Below, piece by piece: positions 7,358 to 13,778 of a stretch of DNA of 14,219 nt. The stretch's first letter is position 1; each line of letters starts with the position of its first letter. The stretch is from an uncultured Lachnospiraceae bacterium (GTDB taxonomy: Bacteria; Bacillota; Clostridia; Lachnospirales; Lachnospiraceae), in the NCBI GenBank assembly GCA_910587895.1, contig CAJUOE010000074.1, positions 1-14,219 of the forward strand, in the 5' to 3' direction. The translations under genes were made by a program, and so were the position numbers. The notes below the pieces were generated by a model that did no database searches, was not told the origin of the DNA, and saw nothing but the letters and a program-made list of their open reading frames with translations.

Positions 7358-8117
7358 GACGCTCACCACCTGTCGTAATTACTGTGAGCGTATCGGAAAT
7401 CTTCTGATACATTTCCTCATTGGTGCAGGAACCCTTGTAAATCTGATGAAACACCTGGCCATCCTTGATAAAGAGCACGCGTTTTGCACAGCTTGCCGCC
7501 TTGATGGAATGCGTCACCATGAGGATCGTCTGTCCTTCCTCATTGATATACTGGAACATGGACAGCAGCCCTTCTGCCGCTTTGGAATCGAGCGCCCCTG
7601 TCGGCTCGTCGGCAAGAATCAGCTGGGGATTGGTAATCAAGGCGCGCGCCACTGCCGCGCGCTGTTTCTGCCCTCCCGACACTTCATAGGGGTATTTTCC
7701 CAGAATCTCCTGAATCCCCAGTTTTGCCGCGATCGGCAACAGCCGCTTAGACATTTCATGGTAGCCTTTTCCCGCAAGCACCAGCGGCAGGAAAATATTG
7801 TCCTGTATATTAAAGTTATCCAGCAGGTTAAAATCCTGAAAGACGAATCCCAGGTTTTGCCTGCGGAACATTGCCAGTTCCTTCTCCCGTATAGACGAGA
7901 GGCTCTTTCCATTCAGGAGCACCTGGCCGCCTGTGGCCTTATCCAAAGCCGCCAGAATATTCAAGAGCGTCGTCTTGCCGGATCCGGACTCGCCCATGAT
8001 TGCCACGTACTCACCCTTCTCCACCGAAAAGCTCACATCGGTCAATGCCTGCACCTGATTTCCACCAAATCGCGTGGTATACACTTTTTTTACATTGTTT
8101 ACTTCCAATATCGCCAT
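7350..8117 (-). CDS. BceA-type ABC transporter ATP-binding protein
   Basis: The 255-residue ATPase of the Bce-like transporter, cytoplasmic and paired with the overlapping permease. All catalytic elements are present: Walker A GESGSGKT (42-49), Q-loop Q94, ABC signature VSGGQKQR (146-153), Walker B LILADEP (167-172) with E171, D-loop GALDS (174-178) and switch H203. The sequence belongs to the MacB/LolD/BceA group, which drives mechanotransmission rather than classical transport. It is preceded by AGGAGG on the minus strand 6 bases from ATG and by a 116-base gap containing a putative response-regulator operator. ATPase and permease genes overlap, so they are translated together. Confidence 0.95.
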   Translation of the reverse strand: MAILEVNNVKKVYTTRFGGNQVQALTDVSFSVEKGEYVAIMGESGSGKTTLLNILAALDKATGGQVLLNGKSLSSIREKELAMFRRQNLGFVFQDFNLLDNFNIQDNIFLPLVLAGKGYHEMSKRLLPIAAKLGIQEILGKYPYEVSGGQKQRAAVARALITNPQLILADEPTGALDSKAAEGLLSMFQYINEEGQTILMVTHSIKAASCAKRVLFIKDGQVFHQIYKGSCTNEEMYQKISDTLTVITTGGERHE

Positions 8118-8158
8118 AATATCCTCCTTTTTGTCTTCCTTCTCTGCTTTCTAAAGAT

Positions 8159-8234
8159 AGTATAGCGAAACAAAAATGGCGATGCCTTAACTTTAGCTTA
8201 CATTTGGGGCGTTTATCTTACGGTTTTGTAAGAT
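8159..8234 (-). promoter_or_regulatory. Putative BceR-type operator and internal promoter for the ABC genes
   Basis: In the gap between kinase and ATPase genes an inverted repeat ATCTTAC-N6-GTAAGAT (8215-8234) touches the kinase stop codon. On the minus strand its core reads TTACA-N4-CGTAA, one base from the TNACA-N4-TGTAA consensus I recall for BceR-like regulators. Two more half-sites, CTTACA (8197-8202) and CTTAAC (8186-8191), stand 11 bp apart, one helical turn, as in tandem OmpR/PhoB-family sites. About 60 bases downstream on the minus strand is a -10 TATACT (8159-8164) without a recognisable -35, as expected of an activator-dependent promoter. Confidence 0.55.
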
Positions 8235-9214
8235 TAAAACAATATCTTCATCTTCGTCCCGACCCCCGGCTCTGACTCCGCATAAATCTTATGCCCCAGC
8301 CTGCCGAGGATTTCTTTCACGAGGTACAGCCCAATCCCGGACGCCTTCTTATCCTTCCTCCCATTATACCCGGTATAGCTCTTATCAAAAATCCGCGGCA
8401 GATCTTCCGGCAAAATGCCGATTCCGCTGTCCTCGATAACAAGGCGTGTATTTTCCATATAAATCCGTACGCCGCCGGAAGAAGTATACTTAATGGCATT
8501 TGACAAAAGCTGTTCCACCACAAACACCATCCATTTCTCATCGGTCGCCATTTTTACTTTTACCGGCTCGTACGTAAGCGTAAGGTTTTTGCGGATAAAC
8601 ATCGGCGTATATTTGCGCAATGCCTGCCGGATAATCGTATCCAGCTCATACTCGCGCAGCACAAAATCATTGACGCCATCTGTAAGACGCAGGTATTGCA
8701 GCACCATGTCCACATACTGCTCAATGCGAAACAGCTCATTCTTCACCTGCCGTTTCTGCACGTAATGTTCTTCGTCCCCGCTTACTTCCTGCTGTAATAA
8801 CAGGCCCATGGCGGCAACCGGCGTCTTGATCTGATGGGTCCACAGCGTAAAATAATCAGTAACGTCCCTTTTCTCCTTCATAAGCTGCGCTACCTGATCC
8901 ATCCACTCATCCCTCGATATTCTTAACAGTTCCTGATACAGGCGTTCCTGTTCATCTTCCGGCTTAGGAAGACACGCAACCCCATTCCTGACCGCCTCCA
9001 TCTGCCATTTCAACTCTATGATTTTCCTGCGATAGCGCAAACTGTCAACCAGGTAGACGATAAGCCCCAGGGCCGCACACAGGCCGGTGGCATAGCCGAC
9101 CGCCTCCAATGGAAGCTGGTAGAAATACATGACGACTGCAAAGATTAAGGCATAGCCACAAAACAATACAAGCCCCATGCGGTGTCGCCGGATATACGAT
9201 TTAATCCACCACAT
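8234..9214 (-). CDS. BceS-type intramembrane-sensing histidine kinase
   Basis: A 326-residue sensor kinase. Two membrane helices (about residues 13-32 and 37-57) are separated by only a few residues, so there is almost no extracellular sensor domain. This is the hallmark of BceS-like kinases, which sense through the BceAB transporter. The dimerisation/phosphoacceptor segment has H127 in LWTHQIKTP. The ATPase domain shows the N-box EQLLSNAIKYT, the G1 box DSGIGI with following F-box FDKSYTG, and the G2 box SGIGLYLV. It is expected to phosphorylate D52 of the response regulator upstream. ATG 9214 overlaps the end of the regulator gene by 14 bases, giving translational coupling. The stop codon lies inside the operator-like palindrome. 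Confidence 0.93.
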   Translation of the reverse strand: MWWIKSYIRRHRMGLVLFCGYALIFAVVMYFYQLPLEAVGYATGLCAALGLIVYLVDSLRYRRKIIELKWQMEAVRNGVACLPKPEDEQERLYQELLRISRDEWMDQVAQLMKEKRDVTDYFTLWTHQIKTPVAAMGLLLQQEVSGDEEHYVQKRQVKNELFRIEQYVDMVLQYLRLTDGVNDFVLREYELDTIIRQALRKYTPMFIRKNLTLTYEPVKVKMATDEKWMVFVVEQLLSNAIKYTSSGGVRIYMENTRLVIEDSGIGILPEDLPRIFDKSYTGYNGRKDKKASGIGLYLVKEILGRLGHKIYAESEPGVGTKMKILF

Positions 9215-9872
9215 AGCCGATTCCCTTTCTCGTCTTAATCATATCGCAGATACCAATCCCTTCGAGTTTCTTTCTGAGGCGCGCCACATTTACAGTCAGC
9301 GTATTATCGTCAATAAAATTGTCCGACTCCCACAACCGTTCCATCAGCTTATCCCTTGTGACAATCCGCCCTTTCTGTTCCAGCAGCGTCCGTAAAATAC
9401 CCATCTCATTTTTGGTAAGCTCCACCCTGGCATCCCCATGCGTTACCAGTCCTTTCCCTGTATCAAAAATCATGCCCTTATGTTCCATAAGCTGGCTGTC
9501 CCCGGCAAAATCATAGGTACGGCGCAAAAGCGCCTGCACCTTTGCCTGCAGCACATTGAGGTCAAACGGTTTCGCTACAAAATCATCTCCGCCCATATTC
9601 ACTGCCATGACGATGTTCATATTATCTGAGGCAGAAGAAATAAAGATAACAGGAACCTTTGATATCTTGCGTATCTCATCGCACCAGTGATATCCATTAT
9701 AACAGGGAAGAGAAATATCCATCAGCACAAGCTGTGGGTTCTGCGTGACAAAGGTCTGCAATACCTCCCGAAAATCTTCCACACAGACCGCCTCATACCC
9801 CCAGCTTTGCATATGCTGTTTTATCGCTTCTGCGATAACTGCATCATCTTCCACAATCAGTAATTTATACAT
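9201..9872 (-). CDS. BceR-type response regulator (OmpR/PhoB family)
   Basis: A 223-residue two-domain regulator. The receiver domain (1-115) has the acidic pair D9-D10, phosphoacceptor D52 in LMDISLP, the switch serines near 79-80 and K101 in AKPF. Residues about 130-223 are an OmpR/PhoB winged-helix DNA-binding domain ending in the typical TRKGIGYVVD. It should be phosphorylated by the overlapping kinase and activate the ABC transporter genes through the palindrome at 8215-8234. ATG 9872 has GGAGG on the minus strand 7 bases away. Only about 28 bases separate the gene from the terminator hairpin of the upstream unit, and no convincing promoter was found in that space. Confidence 0.94.
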   Translation of the reverse strand: MYKLLIVEDDAVIAEAIKQHMQSWGYEAVCVEDFREVLQTFVTQNPQLVLMDISLPCYNGYHWCDEIRKISKVPVIFISSASDNMNIVMAVNMGGDDFVAKPFDLNVLQAKVQALLRRTYDFAGDSQLMEHKGMIFDTGKGLVTHGDARVELTKNEMGILRTLLEQKGRIVTRDKLMERLWESDNFIDDNTLTVNVARLRKKLEGIGICDMIKTRKGIGYVVD

Positions 9873-9896
9873 ATTGCATCCTCCATCTGCGCAATC

Positions 9897-9948
9897 AAAA
9901 ACTGTTGCAAAAGAATATCAAATTAACTTGATATTTTCCTGCAACAGT
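9897..9948 (-). terminator. Long hairpin terminator between the DUF6465-like gene and the response regulator
   Basis: On the minus strand ACTGTTGCA (9948-9940) pairs with TGCAACAGT (9909-9901) and AATATCAA pairs with TTGATATT (9935-9928 with 9921-9914) around a 6-base loop. Two G-U pairs and an A-U pair bridge the segments, giving a stem of about 21 positions with one mismatch. TTTT follows at once (9900-9897). It ends the unit starting at 10726. Confidence 0.8.
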
Positions 9949-9971
9949 CATTGAATGGTCGTGTTTATTTA

Positions 9972-10448
9972 TTAAAGCTCAATACCGCCCGTAATCTTTT
10001 CATTGATTACATAATAAGCCATATGCTCATCCGGCTTAATATACAGGCGAAGGGATTTGATAGAAGATTCTCTGTGTCCTTCTCCGATATAAATCTGTTT
10101 TGCCTTGTCCACAATCTCCTTGGTCGTAATTTCCAGCTCCTGGAACTGTACGTATACTTCTTCTACTTTCTCTACTGCCTTCTTCTTTGCAGATGTCTTT
10201 CCAGGCTTTCTGCCTCTTGTCTTCTTTACCGGCGCATCCTTTGTCTCCGGCTTGGTTTCTTTCTTCGTAGTCTCGGCTTTCTTCTCGGGTTCAGCCTTTG
10301 GTGTTTCGACTTTCTTCTCCGGCTCTGCCTTTGCTGCAGGCTTTACCTCTTTCGCAACAGCCTCAACCTTCGGCGTTGCTTTCACAACAGCCTCTTCCTT
10401 TGCAGCTGCTGGTTTTGTTGAAGTCACTTTCTTGTCCTTGTTTTCCAT
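9972..10448 (-). CDS. Lysine/alanine-rich protein with AT-hook-like motif, DUF6465-like
   Basis: A 158-residue protein of unknown function. Residues 1-95 are a highly charged, low-complexity Lys/Ala/Glu/Pro tail reminiscent of histone-H1-type tails. It includes an 11-residue tandem repeat (K40-P50 and K51-T61, KAEPEKK.ET.) and an AT-hook-like TRGRKPGK at 77-84. Residues 97-158 form a compact conserved domain: VYVQFQELEITT, a helix EIVDKAKQIY, GHRESSIKSLRLYIKPDE, AYYVIN. From memory this domain resembles DUF6465, common in Lachnospiraceae; I cannot confirm that without a search. The tail suggests DNA or RNA binding, but this is inference. ATG 10448 has GGAGG 9 bases upstream. The HPr-like gene ends 23 bases before it, so the two are cotranscribed, and a strong terminator follows. 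Confidence 0.8.
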   Translation of the reverse strand: MENKDKKVTSTKPAAAKEEAVVKATPKVEAVAKEVKPAAKAEPEKKVETPKAEPEKKAETTKKETKPETKDAPVKKTRGRKPGKTSAKKKAVEKVEEVYVQFQELEITTKEIVDKAKQIYIGEGHRESSIKSLRLYIKPDEHMAYYVINEKITGGIEL

Positions 10449-10471
10449 TTTAGTTTTCCTCCCTGATATTT

Positions 10472-10726
10472 CTATTGACAGACTAAAAATTTCTCCATCG
10501 CCAATAAAGCTTCTTCTTCATCGCTTCCATCAGCCACTATATTTACAGTCATTCCTTTTGACGGATTAAATGCCATGATACCCATAATGCTCTTCGCATT
10601 AATTCTTGCCTCGTTACTTTCCAGACGAATCTCGCTGTCAAACTGACAAGCTACCTGAACTAACTCAGCAATGGGATTGTTGTACTCTTTCGCTACATTA
10701 GATACAATAATTTTCTTTTCGCTCAT
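10472..10726 (-). CDS. HPr/Crh-like protein lacking the active-site histidine
   Basis: An 84-residue protein that aligns along its full length with HPr, the phosphocarrier of the sugar phosphotransferase system. The regulatory serine region is almost unchanged: NAKSIMGIM, where HPr has LKSIMGVM around Ser46, the HPr kinase target. The segment IVADGSDEEEALLAMEKFL also matches. The catalytic segment GIHARPA of HPr is replaced by KEYNNPIA, so His15 is Tyr and Arg17 is Asn. The protein therefore cannot relay phosphate from PEP, but could still be phosphorylated on serine, as in Bacillus Crh, where His15 is Gln. A role as a CcpA co-regulator is an inference. The start at ATG 10726 gives normal HPr length; an upstream in-frame ATG at 10744 adds six residues and lacks a ribosome-binding site. 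It heads an operon with the DUF6465-like gene. Confidence 0.8.
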   Translation of the reverse strand: MSEKKIIVSNVAKEYNNPIAELVQVACQFDSEIRLESNEARINAKSIMGIMAFNPSKGMTVNIVADGSDEEEALLAMEKFLVCQ

Positions 10727-10791
10727 CTTATCTCTCTTTCTCATGTAAAGCTATCATACAATCTGTTTCTCATGTATTTTGTACCATATCA

Positions 10792-10820
10792 AATATACCC
10801 CATGTATGAGGCTTTTTCAA
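10792..10820 (-). promoter_or_regulatory. Probable sigma-A promoter of the HPr-like operon
   Basis: On the minus strand TTGAAA (10820-10815) and TATATT (10797-10792) are separated by exactly 17 bases. The predicted start site would lie about 60 bases before the HPr-like start codon. No other candidate in the 214-base gap is as good. Confidence 0.55.
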
Positions 10821-10827
10821 GTGTGTT

Positions 10828-10850
10828 TGTGAAAACCGGGAATTTCCACA
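10828..10850. promoter_or_regulatory. Operator-like palindrome upstream of the HPr-like promoter
   Basis: TGTGAAAA (10828-10835) and TTTCCACA (10843-10850) form 8-base arms with one mismatch around a 7-base GC-rich centre. It ends 8 bases upstream of the -35 of the HPr-like operon, a position typical of activator sites. It does not fit the cre or Crp consensus; the bound protein is unknown. The rest of the 10745-10940 gap shows only a short weak hairpin (CCTG-tgatt-CAGG near 10910-10922) after the CDF gene. Confidence 0.35.
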
Positions 10851-10940
10851 AAAGATTAGTATATATTGATGAAAAATCAGACATTTTTTTTGCCATTTTA
10901 TGACATATCCTGTGATTCAGGGGAAATTTCTTCCGAATTA

Positions 10941-12113
10941 TTACTTTACAAATGCTTTGTCAACCTGAATCACCACAAAATAATCGTCCCCGAGTTCCTC
11001 GTTAATGCGCTCTGTTATCATTTTCTGCAAGCCTTCATCATCAATCGCAAATTCATATGGAACAACTACATCAAAAAGTAATTTCGTATGGATGTGTTTG
11101 GGCACAACACGAAAATCGTGCATCGTAATAATCGGATCAATCTCCTCGATCAGTTCTTTTATTTTGCCCCGCAATTCTAAAATATATGTGTCTTCCGTCA
11201 CAACCGGATCCATATGGATGACTGCCAGGCAATTCAGCTGTTCCTGCAACTCGACTTCCGCCTCGTCCACAACCTCATGCAGTTCCAGTAATTTTCCGGC
11301 TGCCGGCACCTCCACATGCAGGGAAATCATGCATCTGCCAGGGCCATAATCATGTACCAGAAGATCATGTACGCCGCAGATTTCTTCATGCGCAAGCACA
11401 ATCTCTTCAATCTGTGCAACAAATTCTTCTTCCGGCGGCTGCCCTAGAAGTGGATTCAGCGTATCCTTTGCCGCCGAGATACCTGCATAGAAAATAAATG
11501 CTCCCACCAAAATACCGCAGTATCCATCAATCCGAAGTCCGGTCAGTTCTCCTGTCACAATGCCAATCAGGACAGCCGTCGTAGCGCAGGTATCGCTCAG
11601 ACTGTCCGTCGCCGTCGCGCGCATCGCCGCGGAATCCAGCTTCTTTCCAATCCTGTAATTATAAAATGCCATATACATTTTCACAAGAATGGAAACAAGC
11701 AAAATTGCTACCGAAAGAATACTGAATTCTACCGGCGCCGGCGTTATAATTTTATCAATGGAACTCTTTATCAATTCAAACGCCATAACGATAATCGCAC
11801 CGGACACAATCAATCCCGAAATATATTCAATTCTTCCATGCCCATACGGATGGTCAACGTCCGGCTTTGCTCCCGCCATCTTGAAACCCGCCAGCGTCAC
11901 CACCGAAGCCCCGGCATCCGAAAGGTTATTGAATGCATCCGCTGTAATTGAAATGGAATGGCTGATCGTGCCTGCCAGAAATTTCCCTGCAAACAGCAGA
12001 AGGTTCAGCATAATTCCCACCGTACCGCAGAGCATCCCATATGCTTGGCGTACCTTGGGATTTTCTATATCATTTTTGTCTTTGATGAACAGATTTATCA
12101 ATAGAGAAACCAT
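10941..12113 (-). CDS. Cation diffusion facilitator transporter with two C-terminal domains
   Basis: A proton-coupled metal efflux protein of the inner membrane. There are about six membrane helices within residues 25-220. Family motifs include TADAFNNLSDA in helix 2, HPYGHGRIEY in the following loop and ATDSLSDT in helix 5. In these helices the metal-site pattern is D-x3-N and D-x3-D rather than the H-x3-D of zinc exporters, which points towards manganese or broader divalent specificity (inference). The protein has 390 residues; typical members have about 300. The excess is a second C-terminal domain: residues 248-303 and 330-386 are clear repeats (VHDLLVHDYGPG / MHDFRVVPKHIH, ISLHVEV / LLFDVVV, LAVIHMDP / FVVIQVDK). 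The ATG at 12113 is better placed for the GAGG ribosome-binding site than the adjacent ATG at 12116. Confidence 0.92.
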   Translation of the reverse strand: MVSLLINLFIKDKNDIENPKVRQAYGMLCGTVGIMLNLLLFAGKFLAGTISHSISITADAFNNLSDAGASVVTLAGFKMAGAKPDVDHPYGHGRIEYISGLIVSGAIIVMAFELIKSSIDKIITPAPVEFSILSVAILLVSILVKMYMAFYNYRIGKKLDSAAMRATATDSLSDTCATTAVLIGIVTGELTGLRIDGYCGILVGAFIFYAGISAAKDTLNPLLGQPPEEEFVAQIEEIVLAHEEICGVHDLLVHDYGPGRCMISLHVEVPAAGKLLELHEVVDEAEVELQEQLNCLAVIHMDPVVTEDTYILELRGKIKELIEEIDPIITMHDFRVVPKHIHTKLLFDVVVPYEFAIDDEGLQKMITERINEELGDDYFVVIQVDKAFVK

Positions 12114-12188
12114 CATTTACCTCGTTTAAAATAATAAAAATACTTGTGATATTCCTGTTTTCCATGCTCCCTGACATATAATAACGGT

Positions 12189-12197
12189 ATTGTAGCA
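12189..12197 (-). promoter_or_regulatory. Extended -10 promoter for the CDF gene
   Basis: On the minus strand TGC followed by TACAAT (12194-12189) makes a TGn-extended -10, about 75 bases before the start codon. No clear -35 is visible. It faces away from the permease promoter 42 bases further on, so the two genes share a divergent control region. Confidence 0.35.
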
Positions 12198-12235
12198 TAA
12201 TCTGGAAATTTTTACTATATCTCACTGAAAATATA

Positions 12236-12244
12236 TGATATAAT
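12236..12244 (+). promoter_or_regulatory. Extended -10 promoter for the purine permease
   Basis: TGA followed by a perfect TATAAT (12239-12244) forms a TGn-extended -10 element. The predicted start near 12251 gives a leader of about 83 bases. No consensus -35 is seen at the usual distance. Confidence 0.5.
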
Positions 12245-12260
12245 GACAGTATTGTTTGCC

Positions 12261-12290
12261 CGGACAGACGGAAACGGACATGGCCGGACA
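12261..12290 (+). repeat. CGGAnA repeats in the permease leader
   Basis: The hexamer CGGACA occurs at 12261-12266, 12275-12280 and 12285-12290, and CGGAAA at 12269-12274, all in the untranslated leader between promoter and ribosome-binding site. Flanking TTGC/GCAA and CCGG/CCGG segments can fold the stretch into a bulged hairpin that presents the central repeats. No known riboswitch pattern, including the purine aptamer, is recognised. Confidence 0.4.
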
Positions 12291-12333
12291 GCAATCAGAC
12301 ACTATATTATTCTATGAAAAGGAGAGTAAATTT

Positions 12334-13707
12334 ATGTTGGAACGATTTTTCAAATTGAAAGACAACAACACAACCGTCCGTACGGAAGTGATTGCCGGAC
12401 TTACCACATTTATGACGATGGCTTACATCCTCGCCGTAAATCCGAACATCTTAGGTGAAGCCGGCATGAACCCCAACGCGGTCATGATTGCAACTGCCCT
12501 CGCTTCATTCGTGGGTACACTTTTAATGGCATTACTTGCAAATTATCCGTTTGCCCTGGCGCCTGGAATGGGCCTGAATGCATACTTTGCTTATTCCGTA
12601 GTCATTGGAATGGGCTATTCTTGGGAAATTGCATTGTTTGCTGTATTTGTAGAGGGTGTTATCTTTATCGTGTTATCCCTTACCAATGTACGCGAAGCCA
12701 TCTTCAATGCCATTCCGACTACCCTGAAAGCTGCTGTCAGCGTGGGAATTGGTCTGTTTATTGCATTTATCGGCTTGCAGGACGCAAAACTGATTGTTGC
12801 AAATCCCTCTACGCTGGTAAGCTACCAGACATTCAAAGGCGAGACCTTCCAGTCTGTCGGCGTAGGCGCAATCCTTGCACTGATTGGCATAATAATTACC
12901 GCAGTTTTACTGGCAAAGAACGTAAAAGGCGGCATTTTGATTGGCATTCTTGCCACATGGGTACTGGGTATTATATGTGAGCTCATCGGCATTTATGTGC
13001 CGAATGCGGACGCTGGTATGTATTCCACAATCCCCGCAGGTATCGTAAGCCTGGATTTTTCATCCTTCGGCGAGACCTTCGGCGCTGTGTTTACCAAAGT
13101 TGATTTTAGCTCTGTACGGATTGGAGACTTTATTGTCATCATGTTCTCCTTCCTGTTTGTGGATTTGTTCGATACGCTGGGAACCTTGATCGGTGTTTCC
13201 TCCAAGGCGGACATGCTTGACAAGGACGGCAAGCTGCCGCGCATCAAACCGGCGCTTCTGTCTGATGCGATTGCAACCTGCGTGGGCGCAGTTTTCGGAA
13301 CCTCTACAACAACGACATATGTGGAGAGCGCTTCCGGCGTAACGGCCGGCGGACGTACCGGACTTACCTCTCTCGTAACAGGCGTCCTGTTCCTTTTGTC
13401 CGTAATCTTCTCCCCGTTATTCTTGAGCATTCCGAGCTTTGCCATTGCTCCTGCCCTGGTGATTGTTGGATTCTACATGATGGGCTCTGTTGCTAGGATT
13501 GATTTTACGGATATGTCAGATGCCATCCCGGCATTTTTGTGCATTCTTGCAATGCCGCTTGCCTACAGCATTTCAGAAGGTATTGCCGTTGGCGTTATCT
13601 CCTGGACGCTGATCAACCTGATTACCGGCAAGGCAAAAGAGAAGAAAATCAGTATTCTTATGTATATACTTACGGTTCTGTTTATAGCGAAATATATTTT
13701 CCTGTAG
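12334..13707 (+). CDS. NCS2-family purine permease (AzgA/PbuG type)
   Basis: A polytopic membrane protein of 457 residues for uptake of purine bases. Hypoxanthine, guanine or adenine is likely, given its closeness to AzgA/PbuG rather than the uracil/xanthine branch. The N-terminal RTEVIAGLTTFMTMAYILAV (16-35) is the signature of the AzgA subfamily. The conserved DLFDTLGTLIGV (about residues 277-288) and the GTSTTTTYVESASGVTAGG stretch (about 322-340) contain the substrate- and cation-site helices. Hydrophobic segments are spread over the whole length, as in 14-helix NCS2 carriers. ATG 12334 is chosen because AAAAGGAGAG (12317-12326) lies 7 bases upstream; a TTG at 12256 or ATG at 12280 would translate the leader repeats. 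Uptake of bases links with the PRPP synthetase in this window through salvage, but the genes are far apart. Confidence 0.93.
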   Translation: MLERFFKLKDNNTTVRTEVIAGLTTFMTMAYILAVNPNILGEAGMNPNAVMIATALASFVGTLLMALLANYPFALAPGMGLNAYFAYSVVIGMGYSWEIALFAVFVEGVIFIVLSLTNVREAIFNAIPTTLKAAVSVGIGLFIAFIGLQDAKLIVANPSTLVSYQTFKGETFQSVGVGAILALIGIIITAVLLAKNVKGGILIGILATWVLGIICELIGIYVPNADAGMYSTIPAGIVSLDFSSFGETFGAVFTKVDFSSVRIGDFIVIMFSFLFVDLFDTLGTLIGVSSKADMLDKDGKLPRIKPALLSDAIATCVGAVFGTSTTTTYVESASGVTAGGRTGLTSLVTGVLFLLSVIFSPLFLSIPSFAIAPALVIVGFYMMGSVARIDFTDMSDAIPAFLCILAMPLAYSISEGIAVGVISWTLINLITGKAKEKKISILMYILTVLFIAKYIFL

Positions 13708-13735
13708 AGAACCCGCAACAAAAACCTAGTTATGC

Positions 13736-13778
13736 AAAGAGGCTGAAAATCAGAAAACATGATTTTCAGCCTCTTTTT
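13736..13778 (+). terminator. Strong bidirectional terminator
   Basis: AAAGAGGCTGAAAATCA (13736-13752) is perfectly complementary to TGATTTTCAGCCTCTTT (13760-13776), a 17-bp stem with a 7-base loop ending in a T-run (13774-13779). It lies 28 bases after the purine permease stop. On the minus strand it directly follows the acetyltransferase stop and has TCTTT after the GC core, so it probably serves both convergent genes. Confidence 0.92.

Noticed and set aside
7356..8165. 269-codon open frame on the plus strand
   Set aside because: It lies entirely opposite the ABC ATPase gene, has no ribosome-binding site and shows no family motifs; the minus-strand reading has every ABC motif.
10105..10569. 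154-codon plus-strand frame rich in Phe/Ser
   Set aside because: It is the antisense of the lysine-rich DUF6465-like gene; the hydrophobic composition is the mirror of Lys/Glu codons.
10828..10850. cre (CcpA) or Crp site upstream of the HPr-like operon
   Set aside because: TGAAAACCGG departs from the cre core at the invariant CG position, and the spacer between TGTG/CACA arms is too long for a Crp site.
12256..12333. Upstream TTG/ATG starts for the purine permease
   Set aside because: They would translate the CGGA-repeat leader; the conserved N-terminus begins at 12334 behind AAAAGGAGAG.
12245..12333. Purine riboswitch in the permease leader
   Set aside because: The leader is too short and lacks the conserved aptamer junction sequences and the two kissing loops.
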